Source: Thermodesulfobacteriota bacterium
GTDB taxonomy: Bacteria; Desulfobacterota; BSN033; UBA1163
Length of the DNA: 64,000 nucleotides
Assembly (NCBI GenBank): GCA_026415035.1
Contig: JAOAHX010000001.1
Location: 62,001 to 126,000 of the forward strand
Reading direction: 5' to 3'
The notes under the pieces are model-generated. The model had not been told where the DNA came from. It saw nothing but the letters and a program-made list of their open reading frames with translations, and did no database searches. This document shows, in pieces, positions 21,187-31,094 of the stretch (within the stretch, counting starts at the first letter, position 1; every line of letters starts with the position of its first letter). The translations under genes and the position numbers were made by a program.

Positions 21187-22074
21187 TTAGCCACGAGGAT
21201 GATACTGTCGGTGGATCTTCTTCAGGCGTTCACCTCTCACGTGGGTGTAGATCTGGGTGGTGGCGATGTCGACATGGCCGAGCATCAGCTGGACCGATCG
21301 GAGATCCGCACCCCTTTCCAAAAGATGACTGGCGAAGGAGTGTCGCAACAGGTGCGGTGTGATCCTCTTTCGGATCCCGGCCGCACGGCCGTGCCTCTTG
21401 ATGATCTTCCAGAAGTGCTGTCGGCTGATGGGCCTCCCCAGGCGATTGACGAAGAGGTAAACGCTCTCTCGGCCTTTGAGGAGTTTCTTTCTGGCCTCGC
21501 TCAGATAGGTCCGGACCCATCGAATGGCCTCCTGACCGATCGGGACGATCCTCTCTTTCGAGCCTTTGCCATAGAGAAGGACATAGCCCGGCTCCAGGTG
21601 GAGATGGTCGAGCCGAAGCCGAACCAACTCGGAGACCCTCATCCCTGTGGCATAGAGCAGCTCCAACATGGCGCGGTCTCTCAACCCCTGGGGGACCTCC
21701 ACCGGAGGTTGCTCGATGAGGCGCTCCACCTCCTCCAGGGAGAGGACGTCCGGGAGGGTCTTGGCCAGTTTCGGGGCATCGATCTCCTCAGCGGGGTTGG
21801 ATCCGAGGAGGGACTCCTCCACAAGAAATCTGAAGAAAACCCGAAGGGAGACGAGGGTCCTGGCCACCGTCCTGCTCGAAAGCCCCTCTCTCTTCAAGGA
21901 GAGGAGGAAGGCCCTGATATCCAGCTTGGAGATCTCCTCGATCCCTCCCTTCCCTTGCCTTTGAAGATGGTCGAGAAACCTCTGAAGGTCATGGCTGTAG
22001 GCTTCGAGGGTGTTCTTGGAAAGGCCCTTTTCGACGAGAAGGTAATGAAGAAATCGATCCAGCCATGGATGCAT
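21187..22074 (-). CDS. xerD: tyrosine recombinase XerC/XerD
   Basis: Site-specific recombinase of the chromosome-dimer resolution type. From the ATG at 22074 it is 295 residues, the standard Xer length, with an N-terminal SAM-like domain and a complete catalytic set: Arg in ATGMRVSEL, Lys in GKGSKERIVP, HLLRHSFASHL, the second His in LMLGH and the Tyr nucleophile in TTQIYTHV. I prefer 22074 because AGGAG lies 9 nt upstream; a GTG at 22104 is also in frame. Whether it is XerC or XerD is not certain. Confidence 0.9.
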   Translation of the reverse strand: MHPWLDRFLHYLLVEKGLSKNTLEAYSHDLQRFLDHLQRQGKGGIEEISKLDIRAFLLSLKREGLSSRTVARTLVSLRVFFRFLVEESLLGSNPAEEIDAPKLAKTLPDVLSLEEVERLIEQPPVEVPQGLRDRAMLELLYATGMRVSELVRLRLDHLHLEPGYVLLYGKGSKERIVPIGQEAIRWVRTYLSEARKKLLKGRESVYLFVNRLGRPISRQHFWKIIKRHGRAAGIRKRITPHLLRHSFASHLLERGADLRSVQLMLGHVDIATTQIYTHVRGERLKKIHRQYHPRG

Positions 22075-22107
22075 CGATGGCGCTCCTGGTTGGGCCAACC
22101 TCACTCC

Positions 22108-22575
22108 CTATGGGCCTCCTCCCGGTCCCCTCCCCGTATGACCAAACCCCCCCTCCTGCCTCGGGCTGGCCGGCAGCTCTTCCACCTCGATGAGGGTTGA
22201 TCGGAAGACCTTGGTGATCACCAACTGGGCGATCCGATCGCCGTGTCGGATGGTGACCGGCTCCTGGCCCATATTGATGAGGAGGACGGCCACCTCCCCC
22301 CGATAATCCGAATCGATCGTTCCGATGCCGTTGACCAGACCGATCCCCTTTTGAAGGGCCCAACCGCTTCGAGCACGGATCTGCCCTTCAAATCCCTCGG
22401 GAATCGCCAAGGCGATCCCGGTTGGGATGAGCCTCCGTTCTCCCGGATGAAGCGTCACCTCTTCGGGCAGAAAGGCGCAGAGATCCATTCCGGAGGAGCC
22501 CTGGGTCATGTATCGAGGTAGGGGAAGGGAGGGGTCTTCTCGGACTCGCTTGAGATGGATCTTTATCTCTTCCAT
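22108..22575 (-). CDS. dut: dUTP diphosphatase
   Basis: Hydrolyses dUTP to dUMP, keeping uracil out of DNA. The trimeric dUTPase motifs are all visible: GSSGMDLCAFLPEEVTL, ARSGWALQKGI, GIGTIDSDYRGEVAVLLIN, RIAQLVI and a C-terminal GGFGHTGRG arm. About 155 residues from the ATG at 22575, slightly overlapping the end of the upstream M16 peptidase gene; a start at 22596 would lie deeper in that gene. Confidence 0.95.
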   Translation of the reverse strand: MEEIKIHLKRVREDPSLPLPRYMTQGSSGMDLCAFLPEEVTLHPGERRLIPTGIALAIPEGFEGQIRARSGWALQKGIGLVNGIGTIDSDYRGEVAVLLINMGQEPVTIRHGDRIAQLVITKVFRSTLIEVEELPASPRQEGGFGHTGRGPGGGP

Positions 22576-23900
22576 GAGTTTAAAGGAGGCAGGCAACCCC
22601 GCAGCTGGCGTTCCTCCATGGGACCCAGCACGGTCAGACAGAAATATTTTTCGTCGAAGAACTGGTCGGCCAGCCCCCGGACCATCTCCTCGTCGACCTC
22701 GTCGATGCCCTTCAGGATCGACCCGATGGTCTGATACGATTCGAAATAGATCTCGTTCTTGGCCAAACGGGTCATCAGGTTGTCGGAGCTCTCCAGGCTG
22801 AGCAGGAGGTTTCCCTTCAACTGTTCCTTGGCGATCTCCAGCTCCCCGTTCTTGAAGGGCTCCGATTTGAGCCGGTTAAACTCTTCGAGGATGAGGCGAT
22901 AGACCTCCTCGAAAGACTGCTGGTCCGTCCCGGCGTAGACCACGACCAGGCCGGTGTCGATATAGGTGGGCAGGTAGGAATAGACCGAATAGGCCAATCC
23001 CCGGTTCTCCCTGATCTCCTGGAAGAGCCTCGAACTCATCCCGCCCCCTAAGATCGTGTTCAGGACATAGGAGGCGAACCTCAGGGAGTGATTGTAATGA
23101 AGACCATGGGTCCCCAGGCAGAAATGGACCTGTTCAAGATCCCTCCTCAGGAGGTGTGTGGTGGAGATGGACAGGGGTTTCTCTCGCTGCCTCGTCTGGC
23201 CCGTCTTCGAGATCTGGCCGAAGGTGCTCTCCGCCAGATCGACCACCCGCTCGTGCTGGAGATTGCCTGCGGCACAGAGGATGATCCGGTCAGGCTGGTA
23301 ATGGGTGTGGAAAAAGTCCAGGATCTGGCGGCGGCTGAAGGACTGAACCCGTTCGACCGTCCCGCAGATGGGAAATCCGAGGGGGTGGTCTCCCCAGCAG
23401 GTCCGGTTGAAGAGGTCGTGGACATAATCGTCGGGCGTGTCCTCCACCATCTTGATCTCCTGGAGGATGACCATCCGCTCCTTTTCGATCTCTTTTTCGT
23501 CCATGAGGGAATGGAGGAAGATGTCCGAAAGAAGGTCCATCGCCAAGGGAAGATTTTTGTCGAGCACTTTGGCATAGTAGCAGGTATATTCCCTGCCGGT
23601 GAAGGCGTTCAAGGTGCCCCCGACCGAATCGATCGCCCGGGCAATGTCCTGCGCCGTCCTCCGCTCCGTCCCCTTGAAGAGAAGATGTTCGATGAAATGG
23701 GAGATCCCGTTCTCATGGGGTTCTTCGTCCCTTGACCCTGTGGTGACCCACAGTCCGATGGAAACCGACTGGAGATAAGGGATCTCTTCGGTGATGACCC
23801 TCACCCCATTGCCCAGGACCGTTTTTCGGTATCCCGATCCATCCAACATCGTCGCCAGTTGAGAACCCCTGTTCGATTCCATCATCCCTTCCCGTCTCAT
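22563..23900 (-). CDS. M16 family zinc metallopeptidase (processing-peptidase-like)
   Basis: Homologous to the mitochondrial processing peptidase beta subunit and bacterial PqqL/YmxG proteins. The 445-residue protein has the inverted zinc motif HFIEHLLFKGT (HxxEH) near residue 68, a downstream Glu in the expected helix and the C-terminal SSRLFQEIRENRGLAYSVYSY signature. The Pro-rich part of pitrilysin is absent. The start overlaps the pnp stop (ATGA). The order rpsO-pnp-M16 is common in several phyla. Confidence 0.93.
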   Translation of the reverse strand: MRREGMMESNRGSQLATMLDGSGYRKTVLGNGVRVITEEIPYLQSVSIGLWVTTGSRDEEPHENGISHFIEHLLFKGTERRTAQDIARAIDSVGGTLNAFTGREYTCYYAKVLDKNLPLAMDLLSDIFLHSLMDEKEIEKERMVILQEIKMVEDTPDDYVHDLFNRTCWGDHPLGFPICGTVERVQSFSRRQILDFFHTHYQPDRIILCAAGNLQHERVVDLAESTFGQISKTGQTRQREKPLSISTTHLLRRDLEQVHFCLGTHGLHYNHSLRFASYVLNTILGGGMSSRLFQEIRENRGLAYSVYSYLPTYIDTGLVVVYAGTDQQSFEEVYRLILEEFNRLKSEPFKNGELEIAKEQLKGNLLLSLESSDNLMTRLAKNEIYFESYQTIGSILKGIDEVDEEMVRGLADQFFDEKYFCLTVLGPMEERQLRGCLPPLNSWKR

Positions 23901-26008
23901 CCTCTCTCGGATCTTTTCCCCTCTTTCAGGGCAGCCTTGCGACTCAGCCGGATCCGGCCCTGGGGATCGATATCGATGACCTTGACGGTGATCTCATCGC
24001 CCTCTTTGACCACGTCTTTGACCTCTTTCACCCGGTAGTCCGCCAGCTGGGAGATGTGGACGAGCCCATCGGTGCCCGGAAAGATCTGGACGATCGCACC
24101 GAAACTCAAAATCCTGACGACCTTTCCCGTGTAGATGCCCCCCACCTCCACCTCTTGGGTGAGCCTCTTGATCATTTGAATCGCCTTTTCAATCGACTCA
24201 TAATTGGGCGAAGCCAATTTGACAAGGCCGGAGTCCTCCACATCGATCTTGACCCCTGTCTGGTCGATGATGGATCGGATCGTCTTCCCCCCCGGTCCGA
24301 TGATCTCCCGAATCTTCTCCTGCTTCACCTGGAGGGTCACGATCCTGGGGGCATGGCGGGAGAGGTCTTTTCGGGGTTCTGCGATGGTCTCCCTCATCCG
24401 ATCCAAGATGAAGAGCCTTCCCGCCCGGGATTGTTGAAGGACCCGGCTCAGGATCTCCTTGGAGATCCCTTTGATCTTGATATCCATTTGAATGGCCGTA
24501 ACCCCTTCGGCCGTTCCGGCCATTTTGAAATCCATGTCGCCGATGTGATCTTCGTCGCCCAAGATGTCGGTGAGGATCGCCTCCTGGCCATCTTCGAGGA
24601 TGAGCCCCATGGCGACCCCGGCCACCGGCGCCTTGATGGGAACGCCCGCGTCCATCAGCGAGAGGGAGGCGCCGCAGACAGTGGCCATGGACGAGGAGCC
24701 GTTCGATTCCAAGACCTCCGAGACGATTCGAATCGTGTAAGGGAACTTCTCGCTCGAGGGCAGGACAGGGGCGATCGCCCGCTCGGCCAAGGCCCCATGG
24801 CCGATCTCCCTTCGGGAGGGCGCCCGCAAGGGCGAAACCTCTCCGGTGCTGAAGGGAGGAAAGTTGTAATGGAGCATGAAGGACTTGTAGGTCTCCCCGA
24901 GCAGGGAGTCGATCTTCTGCTCATCCTCGGAGGTTCCAAAGGTGACCACGGCCAGGACCTGGGTCTCTCCCCTCGTGAACAAGGCAGACCCATGGGTCCT
25001 CGGAAGGATGCCCACCTCGCAGGAGATCGGCCGGATATCGGAAAGCCCCCTGCCATCGATCCGCACCCCCTTTTCAAGGATCGCCCGGCGGAGCCACCGA
25101 CGGTCAGCCTCCTCGAAGGCCTTTCGGACCATCCTCTGGGTGGCCTCATCCTCGGCCTGACATTCGGTCAGGATTGCCTCATAGAGTTTCTCAAGGGACT
25201 CGCGCCGCTTCACCTTCTCCCGGATCCGGTAGACCTCTTCCAGCCGCCCTTGGACAAGGGCCATCACCTTTTCGAGGAGGGCCGGGTCAGGTTTTTGAAG
25301 CTCGACCTCCCACTTCGGTTTTCCACACCCTTGCCTCAACTCCCTCTGAAGGTCGATGACCGGTTTGAGCGATCGATGACCGAAGAGAATGGCCTCAAGG
25401 ATCTCCTCCTCTTTGACCTCCTTGGCACTTCCCTCCACCATGATGATGGCCTCCTCGCTTCCGGCAACGAAGAGGTCGATGTCGCTCAACTCCAATTCGT
25501 CCGGGGCAGGGTTGAGGACATATTCGCCATCGATCCTTCCCACCTTGGCGCCTCCGATAGGGGTATCGAAGGGGATATCGGAGAGGTAGAGGGCGGCCGA
25601 GGCCCCCACCATCCCGAGGATGGAGGGGTCGTTGTCCGAATCGGCCGAAAGGACCGTGGCGATGATCTGGGTATCGTTCATGAACCCTTTGGGAAAGAGG
25701 GGCCGCAGGGGACGATCGATGAAACGGGAGATGAGGATTTCCCGGTCTGTGGGCCTTCCTTCTCGTTTAAAGAATCCTCCAGGGATCTTCCCCGCCGCAT
25801 AGGTCATCTCCTGGTAATTGACGGTCAAGGGAAGGAAATCGATCCCCTCCCTCGTCTCATCCGAAGAGACGGCAGTGACCAGTACGACGGTCTCCCCATA
25901 ACGGACCACTACCGCGCCGTTGGCCTGCCGGGCCACCTTCCCGGTCTCGATGGAAAAGGGCCTGCCTGCCAGATCGATCTCTAATTTCTGAATCATAGGT
26001 TTGATCAC
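23897..26008 (-). CDS. pnp: polyribonucleotide nucleotidyltransferase (PNPase)
   Basis: Phosphorolytic 3'-5' exoribonuclease of the RNA degradosome. It has 703 residues with two RNase PH-like domains (the second starting IRPISCEVGILPRTHGSALFTRGETQ), GDEDHIGDMDFKMAGT with the metal-binding Asp residues, a KH domain (IREIIGPGGKTIRSIIDQTG) and an S1 domain (GGIYTGKVVRILSFGAIVQI). The GTG at 26008 or the ATG at 25996 is the start. It lies downstream of rpsO in the same direction. Confidence 0.97.
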   Translation of the reverse strand: MIKPMIQKLEIDLAGRPFSIETGKVARQANGAVVVRYGETVVLVTAVSSDETREGIDFLPLTVNYQEMTYAAGKIPGGFFKREGRPTDREILISRFIDRPLRPLFPKGFMNDTQIIATVLSADSDNDPSILGMVGASAALYLSDIPFDTPIGGAKVGRIDGEYVLNPAPDELELSDIDLFVAGSEEAIIMVEGSAKEVKEEEILEAILFGHRSLKPVIDLQRELRQGCGKPKWEVELQKPDPALLEKVMALVQGRLEEVYRIREKVKRRESLEKLYEAILTECQAEDEATQRMVRKAFEEADRRWLRRAILEKGVRIDGRGLSDIRPISCEVGILPRTHGSALFTRGETQVLAVVTFGTSEDEQKIDSLLGETYKSFMLHYNFPPFSTGEVSPLRAPSRREIGHGALAERAIAPVLPSSEKFPYTIRIVSEVLESNGSSSMATVCGASLSLMDAGVPIKAPVAGVAMGLILEDGQEAILTDILGDEDHIGDMDFKMAGTAEGVTAIQMDIKIKGISKEILSRVLQQSRAGRLFILDRMRETIAEPRKDLSRHAPRIVTLQVKQEKIREIIGPGGKTIRSIIDQTGVKIDVEDSGLVKLASPNYESIEKAIQMIKRLTQEVEVGGIYTGKVVRILSFGAIVQIFPGTDGLVHISQLADYRVKEVKDVVKEGDEITVKVIDIDPQGRIRLSRKAALKEGKRSERG

Positions 26009-26048
26009 GCTCCTGTAAAGATTCTTGTTCGTTGGTCCCAGTTCGGCT

Positions 26049-26318
26049 CTATTTGCGTAGCCCGAGCTGATCGAGGATCGTCCGGTACCGATCCACCCGG
26101 TGCTCCTTGAGGTAGTTCAGCAGCCTCCGCCTCTGGCCGACCAGCTTCAACAGTCCCCTCCGGGAATGGTGGTCCTTCCGGTGAACCTTGAAATGGTCCG
26201 TCAGATATCGGATCCGTTCGCTGAGGAGGGCAATCTGCACCTCCGGGGATCCCGTGTCTTTCTCGTGGACTCGAAACTTCTCGATGATCTCTCTCTTTTT
26301 CTCCTGAGCCAATGTCAT
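26049..26318 (-). CDS. rpsO: 30S ribosomal protein S15
   Basis: Primary 16S rRNA-binding protein of the 30S subunit. The 89-residue product shows the S15 pattern [45 protein letters not shown] and [18 protein letters not shown] precedes the ATG. Confidence 0.97.
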   Translation of the reverse strand: MTLAQEKKREIIEKFRVHEKDTGSPEVQIALLSERIRYLTDHFKVHRKDHHSRRGLLKLVGQRRRLLNYLKEHRVDRYRTILDQLGLRK

Positions 26319-26360
26319 GAATGGCCTCCTTGAATGGAAATTGGACCTCTTGGGTTTTCC

Positions 26361-27332
26361 TCACCCTCCCTGGGCCTGGGATCGGCCGGTCGAATGGAAG
26401 ATTCTCAAAGGTCGTAAAACCGACTGGCCGGGGTCAGCGGGATCGATCCCATCGGCCCTCAAGGCCGTCTCCAAAATCGCCACCAATCCCAGGTGGGGGG
26501 ATGTCATGCGGATCTTCTGCCCTTTTTCAAAAGGGGGGAGAAGGGGTTGGGGAAGCAAATCCCCGACGCGTAGCTCCTGTCCCTGCCGTACCTTTCGAAT
26601 CAGCCGCTCATCCCCGACCATCTCGGGAAGATCCTCCAGGGCCTCCCTCAGAGGGATCAGATGCGGAAGAAGCTCCCTTGCCTGACCCATGGCCCTCAAT
26701 CGCTCGATCGAAAGGGCCTTTTCGAGGGTAAACGGTCCGCTCCGGGTCCGTCTCAGCGAGACGAGGTGAGCCCCACATCCCAAATGCTGTCCGATGTCCC
26801 TTGCCAGGGCCCGGATGTAGGTCCCCTTGGAACAGGAGACCCTAAAAAGGACGATCGGAAGCGCGACGTGATCGACCTCCAGTTCATGGATCACCACCAC
26901 CCTCGGCCGCCTTTCGATCTCCAACCCCTTTCGGGCGATCTTGTAGAGCGGCCTTCCTCCTACCTTCACTGCAGAAAACATGGGAGGGACCTGTTCAATC
27001 TCTCCACGAAAGGAGCGAAAGACGGCCTCGATCCGCTCCGGGGTGAGGTCCTCCCACGGTTTTCGCCGGACGATGTCTCCCGTGAGGTCATCGGTCCGGG
27101 TCTCCTCACCGACCTTGAGCGCTCCCTCGTAGGCCTTGGGCTCCTCCGGCAGAAAGGGGATCAGCTTGGTGCCCTCGTTCAAGGCCACAGGGAGAAGGCC
27201 CGTAGCAAAGGGATCGAGGGTCCCTACATGGCCGGCCTTTCGGATCGAGAACCTGGACTTGATCTCCCGGACCACATCGAGAGAGGTGAGGCCCTCGGGT
27301 TTATCCACGAGGAGGAGACCGTCAATCCTCAT
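26361..27332 (-). CDS. truB: tRNA pseudouridine-55 synthase TruB
   Basis: Makes pseudouridine at position 55 in the T loop of tRNAs. The 323-residue protein has LLVDKPEGLTSLDVV, the catalytic motif GTLDPFATG (Asp40), YEGALKVGEETRTDDLTG, and GTYIRALARDIG, followed by a C-terminal PUA-like domain. Residues 261-272 (PQPLLPPFEKGQ) are encoded by a palindromic G/C-tract element and look like an in-frame insertion in the PUA region. It overlaps rbfA by 11 bp. Confidence 0.95.
   Translation of the reverse strand: MRIDGLLLVDKPEGLTSLDVVREIKSRFSIRKAGHVGTLDPFATGLLPVALNEGTKLIPFLPEEPKAYEGALKVGEETRTDDLTGDIVRRKPWEDLTPERIEAVFRSFRGEIEQVPPMFSAVKVGGRPLYKIARKGLEIERRPRVVVIHELEVDHVALPIVLFRVSCSKGTYIRALARDIGQHLGCGAHLVSLRRTRSGPFTLEKALSIERLRAMGQARELLPHLIPLREALEDLPEMVGDERLIRKVRQGQELRVGDLLPQPLLPPFEKGQKIRMTSPHLGLVAILETALRADGIDPADPGQSVLRPLRIFHSTGRSQAQGG
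26517..26552. repeat. palindromic G/C-tract element inserted in frame within truB
   Basis: The stretch contains CCCTTTTTCAAAAGGGG plus flanking G-runs and encodes PQPLLPPFEKGQ of TruB on the minus strand. The pattern (C-run, TTTTTCAAAA, G-run) resembles the intergenic hairpin at 49810-49829. It suggests a mobile palindromic repeat tolerated inside a gene. Confidence 0.5.
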
Positions 27333-27690
27333 CCTTCCCCTCCCCCTCTTGCCGATGTAAGGCGTGGAAGACCTGACCGATCCGGACCGAATATTCGATG
27401 GAAGGATCGAACTCGAAGCGTAATTCGGGCGTGTGGCGAAGGTTGACCCGCCTGGCCAGCTCCCGCCGGATGTACCCCTTGGCGCTGTTCAAACCCTCCA
27501 ACGCCCTTTCCCTCTCTTCGATGGTCCCGGGGACGCTGAAGCGGATCCTCGCCAAGCGGAAGTCTCCGGTGAGTTTCACCCGCGTGATGGTCACCTGTTC
27601 TACCCGGGGGTCCTTGACCGTCCTGAGAAACAGCTCGGCCACTTCCTTCCGGATCAAATCCGCCACCCTGTCGATGCGTTTCCCTTCCAT
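27322..27690 (-). CDS. rbfA: ribosome-binding factor A
   Basis: Cold-shock-type factor in 30S maturation. The 122-residue product starts GKRIDRVADLIRKEVAELFLRTVKDPR and has the KH-like core with LNSAKGYIRRELARRVNLRHTPELRF. It lies downstream of infB and a DUF503 gene and upstream of truB, the usual order. Confidence 0.95.
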   Translation of the reverse strand: MEGKRIDRVADLIRKEVAELFLRTVKDPRVEQVTITRVKLTGDFRLARIRFSVPGTIEERERALEGLNSAKGYIRRELARRVNLRHTPELRFEFDPSIEYSVRIGQVFHALHRQEGEGKDED

Positions 27691-27766
27691 GCCTTTCTTC
27701 GGGAGGTGAGAACGACCCCCTCCCCCTCATTTTAAACCCTTGATCATCTCCTCGGGTCCCAAAGGC

Positions 27767-28054
27767 TTACACGGAGAGAATTTCCATCTCCGTGTGGATG
27801 AGCTCTCCGAGGCTCATCCGCTCGATATAATCGATCACCTTGTCCAGACTGGAGTTGATATGCCTTCGATCGTTCCCCACCGTGCATATCCCGATCTGAG
27901 CCCTTTGCCAGAGATCGTGATCCCCGACCTCCGAGATGGACACGTTGAACCGGTGCCTCACCCTGTCGATGATCTTCCTGAGGACGTGGCGCTTTCCCTT
28001 CAGGGAGTGATTCTCGGGGATACGAAGATCGACTTGGCAGATTCCAATCACCAT
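27767..28054 (-). CDS. DUF503 (YlxP-like) family protein
   Basis: A 95-residue protein matching the DUF503 pattern: VIGICQVDLRIPENHSLKGKRHVLRKI, FNVSISEVGDHDLWQRAQIG and a C-terminal helix before the EMEIL end. The family is almost always found between infB and rbfA, and a link to ribosome assembly is suspected but its biochemistry is not settled. GGAGGG precedes the ATG. Confidence 0.88.
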   Translation of the reverse strand: MVIGICQVDLRIPENHSLKGKRHVLRKIIDRVRHRFNVSISEVGDHDLWQRAQIGICTVGNDRRHINSSLDKVIDYIERMSLGELIHTEMEILSV

Positions 28055-28081
28055 CGCTTCCCTCCCGCAGGACCCTTCCCG

Positions 28082-30736
28082 TTAGGTTAAACGGGGACGG
28101 ACCTCCTCCATCTCGTAAGACTCGATGATATCTCCGGGTTTGATGTCGTTAAAATTCTCCATCCAGATCCCGCATTCCAGACCCTGGGTACACTCCTTCA
28201 TGTCGTCTTTGAATCTCCGGAGGGAGGAGATCTTCCCGTTGTAGATCACGACATTGTCTCGGAGCAGTCTGGCGTGGGAACCCCGGACGACCTTTCCATC
28301 GGTGATGATGCTGCCGGCCACCACGCCCACCTTCCGGATGTTGAAGAGCTGGAGGACCTGGGCCCTCCCCAAGATATGCTCCCGATAGGTGGGCTCCAAG
28401 AGCCCTTCCATGGCCTTCTTGATGTCCGAAATGGCATCGTAGATGACAGAATAGGTCCGGAGGTCGACCTTCTCTTGCTCGGCGAGGGCCTGGGCCTTCG
28501 GCACCGGTCGAACGTTGAACCCGATGATGACGGCGTTTGAGGCAGAGGCCAGGTTGACGTCGGTCTCCGTGATGCCGCCCACGCCGTCGTGGATGATGTT
28601 CACCTTGACTTCGTCCGTGGAGAGTTTTTTCAGGGCCTCTTTCATCGCCTCGATCGACCCCTGAACATCCGCTTTGAGGACCACGTTCAGTTCCTTGATC
28701 TCCCCCTTCTTGATCTTTTCGTAGAGCTCTTCGAGGGAGACCTTGCTCAGCTTGGCCAGCTCTTTAGACCGGATCTTCTCCTGACGGTAGAGGCTAATTT
28801 GTCTTGCGATTCTCTCGTCCGGGACGACGATAAAGGCCTCCCCGGCCTCCGGGACGTCGCTAAACCCCAGCACCTCCACCGGCGTGGAGGGTCCGGCCTC
28901 GTCCATCTTCTGCCCCTTGTCGTTGAGCATGGCCCTCACTTTGCCGTAGTGGGCCCCTGCAAGGAAGACATCGCCTGGCCTGAGGGTCCCTTCCTGAATT
29001 AGCACCGTCGCCACAGGACCTCGGCCTTTATCCAGTTTGGATTCGATCACCACGCCCCGGGCAGGCTTGTTCGGGTTGGCTTTCAGTTCCAGGATTTCGG
29101 CCTGGAGTAGGATCAACTCCAGAAGCTCTTTGATCCCGATCTTCTGCTTGGCCGAGATCTCGGCAAAAAGGGTCGTCCCGCCCCACTGCTCAGGGACCAA
29201 TCCCAGTTCCGACAGCTCCTTTTTCACCTTTTCCGGATTGGCATTGGGTTTGTCAATCTTGTTGATGGCCACGACGATCGGAACCTTCGCGGCCCTGGCG
29301 TGGTCGATGGCCTCTTTCGTCTGGGGCATCACACCATCGTCGGCCGCCACCACCAGGACCACGACATCGGTCACCTGAGCCCCTCGGGCCCGCATGGCCG
29401 TGAAGGCCTCGTGACCAGGGGTATCGATGAAGACGACCCTCCCGTGGTCGAGATGGACATCATATGCCCCGATATGTTGGGTGATGCCACCGGCCTCTCC
29501 CTCGACGACGTTCGTTTTGCGGATCGCATCGAGGAGCATGGTCTTTCCGTGGTCCACATGTCCCATGATGGTAACGACAGGGGGACGGGGTCTCAAATCC
29601 TCGGGCCGGTCTTCCTTTCTTTCGAGGATCTCCTGCTGTTCGATGGAGACCCGCTCGACCTCATACCCGAATTCGCTGGCCGCTAAGGAGGCGACATCGG
29701 GATCGATCATCTGATTGATCGTCGCCATCACCCCGATGTCCATCAACTTTTTGATCACATCGGATCCCTTCACCCCCATTCGTTTGGCGAGATCGCCCAC
29801 CGAGATGGCCTCGGATATCCGGATGATCCTCTTGATCGGCTTGGGGACGGTGATCTCCGGCTTCTGGGAGGTTTGGACCACCAGCTTCTTCTTCACGGGC
29901 TTGAAGGGCCTCGGGGTTGGTATCTCGGGTTCGACCTCGGGGGGTTTCTTATCTTCCGTCTCATCCAGGAAGAAGTCCTCTTCCTGGATCCTCCTCTCCT
30001 CGATCTGTTTTCTCTTCTTCAAGACCCCGATCTTCTTGGATTGGAGGAGCTCCTCTTTGGTGAGGAATTTGGCACCCAATTTTTTGAGGGTCTCGGCGCT
30101 TCCCTTCTCCTCGACCAGGGTCTTCTTCGCCTTTTTGACTTCCTTCTCGGCTTCGACCTCCGCCGGCGCCTTCTCTTCGGCCGAGGCCTTCTCCTGGGAG
30201 AGGTCTCGAATCTCGACCTTCATCCCCGTTACCTCTCCTTCCACTTTGACCACTTTTTCTACCGGTGGCTCTGTCCTCTCCGGCTTCGCCACCGCCCCCT
30301 CCGGTTTCTCCTCCTTTTTGACCTCTTTCTTGACCTCCTTCTTGGCCTCTTTCTTGGTCGCCTCCGGCGCTTTTTCTTCGCCAAGGGAAGGTTTGGCTTT
30401 CGGTCTGGCGGGCTCTTTGGGAGGTGCGGAAGGAGGTTCGGCATGAGGTTCGGCAGGCGGTGCCGGGGCCTCCAGGGTCGGTGGAGGGGAAGGTTGGGGT
30501 TGGACTTCAAGGCTTCTCGTTCTCCGCCGGATGACGGTGGGCTTAATCCGTTTCTCCACCACCTCTTTCTGATCGTCCTTTTCGATAATCCTCTCATCCG
30601 AGGGGAGAGAAGGGCTTTCCGAAGCCTCCGCCTTCTTCTCCTTGACCTTGACACCCATCTGTTTCAACTTCTTCAGGAGCTTATCATCCCCTACGCCGAC
30701 TTCGCTGGCCAGGTCGAGGACTTTTACCTTCCCCAT
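28082..30736 (-). CDS. infB: translation initiation factor IF-2
   Basis: GTPase that brings fMet-tRNA to the 30S subunit. It has 884 residues. An IF2-N domain ([26 protein letters not shown]) is followed by about 200 residues rich in Lys, Glu, Ala and Pro with repeated KKEVKKE-type stretches, and a second IF2-N motif. The G domain has [19 protein letters not shown] and [10 protein letters not shown], and domains II-IV follow. GGAGGAAAATGGG precedes the ATG. The charged repeat region is the part most likely to vary in length. Confidence 0.97.
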   Translation of the reverse strand: MGKVKVLDLASEVGVGDDKLLKKLKQMGVKVKEKKAEASESPSLPSDERIIEKDDQKEVVEKRIKPTVIRRRTRSLEVQPQPSPPPTLEAPAPPAEPHAEPPSAPPKEPARPKAKPSLGEEKAPEATKKEAKKEVKKEVKKEEKPEGAVAKPERTEPPVEKVVKVEGEVTGMKVEIRDLSQEKASAEEKAPAEVEAEKEVKKAKKTLVEEKGSAETLKKLGAKFLTKEELLQSKKIGVLKKRKQIEERRIQEEDFFLDETEDKKPPEVEPEIPTPRPFKPVKKKLVVQTSQKPEITVPKPIKRIIRISEAISVGDLAKRMGVKGSDVIKKLMDIGVMATINQMIDPDVASLAASEFGYEVERVSIEQQEILERKEDRPEDLRPRPPVVTIMGHVDHGKTMLLDAIRKTNVVEGEAGGITQHIGAYDVHLDHGRVVFIDTPGHEAFTAMRARGAQVTDVVVLVVAADDGVMPQTKEAIDHARAAKVPIVVAINKIDKPNANPEKVKKELSELGLVPEQWGGTTLFAEISAKQKIGIKELLELILLQAEILELKANPNKPARGVVIESKLDKGRGPVATVLIQEGTLRPGDVFLAGAHYGKVRAMLNDKGQKMDEAGPSTPVEVLGFSDVPEAGEAFIVVPDERIARQISLYRQEKIRSKELAKLSKVSLEELYEKIKKGEIKELNVVLKADVQGSIEAMKEALKKLSTDEVKVNIIHDGVGGITETDVNLASASNAVIIGFNVRPVPKAQALAEQEKVDLRTYSVIYDAISDIKKAMEGLLEPTYREHILGRAQVLQLFNIRKVGVVAGSIITDGKVVRGSHARLLRDNVVIYNGKISSLRRFKDDMKECTQGLECGIWMENFNDIKPGDIIESYEMEEVRPRLT

Positions 30737-30845
30737 CCCATTTTCCTCCTTATCCGCCTTGCGATCGATGGATTCCTCAAATCTTCACACGATTCAGGAT
30801 CACCATGCTCGAGGAGCGTCAACCCTCTGTCGATTGTCTTCCACC

Positions 30846-31094
30846 TCAAACCGTGGGGTTTGAAAGGGTTTGGATCTGCTCCTGGCCCTCGATCCTCTTT
30901 AAGGCCAGCCTCTTTTGGGCCGCCTTTAAACAGGAGATCTCGGGACACAGATAGACCCCCTTTCCCCCCTGTCCCCGGACCAACTTGGTCTGTCCGCCCT
31001 CGAGAACGCGGACGAAACGGATCATCTCCGACTTCTTCCTTCTGGCCCGACAACCGATACACATCCGAACCGGGAGATGGCCTCTTCGACTCAT
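30846..31094 (-). CDS. ylxR: YlxR family (DUF448) RNA-binding protein
   Basis: A small basic protein usually encoded between nusA and infB. The 82 residues contain the family signature PVRMCIGCRARRKKSEMIRFVR and GGKGVYLCPEISCLKAA. The ATG overlaps the nusA stop (ATGA). YlxR-type proteins have been linked to transcription regulation and to RNase P binding. Confidence 0.92.
   Translation of the reverse strand: MSRRGHLPVRMCIGCRARRKKSEMIRFVRVLEGGQTKLVRGQGGKGVYLCPEISCLKAAQKRLALKRIEGQEQIQTLSNPTV

Noticed and set aside
24056-25984. 642-residue open frame opposite pnp
   Set aside because: Low-complexity Gly/Asp/Leu-rich translation with no family motif; it mirrors the codon phase of pnp, a common effect in GC-rich genes.
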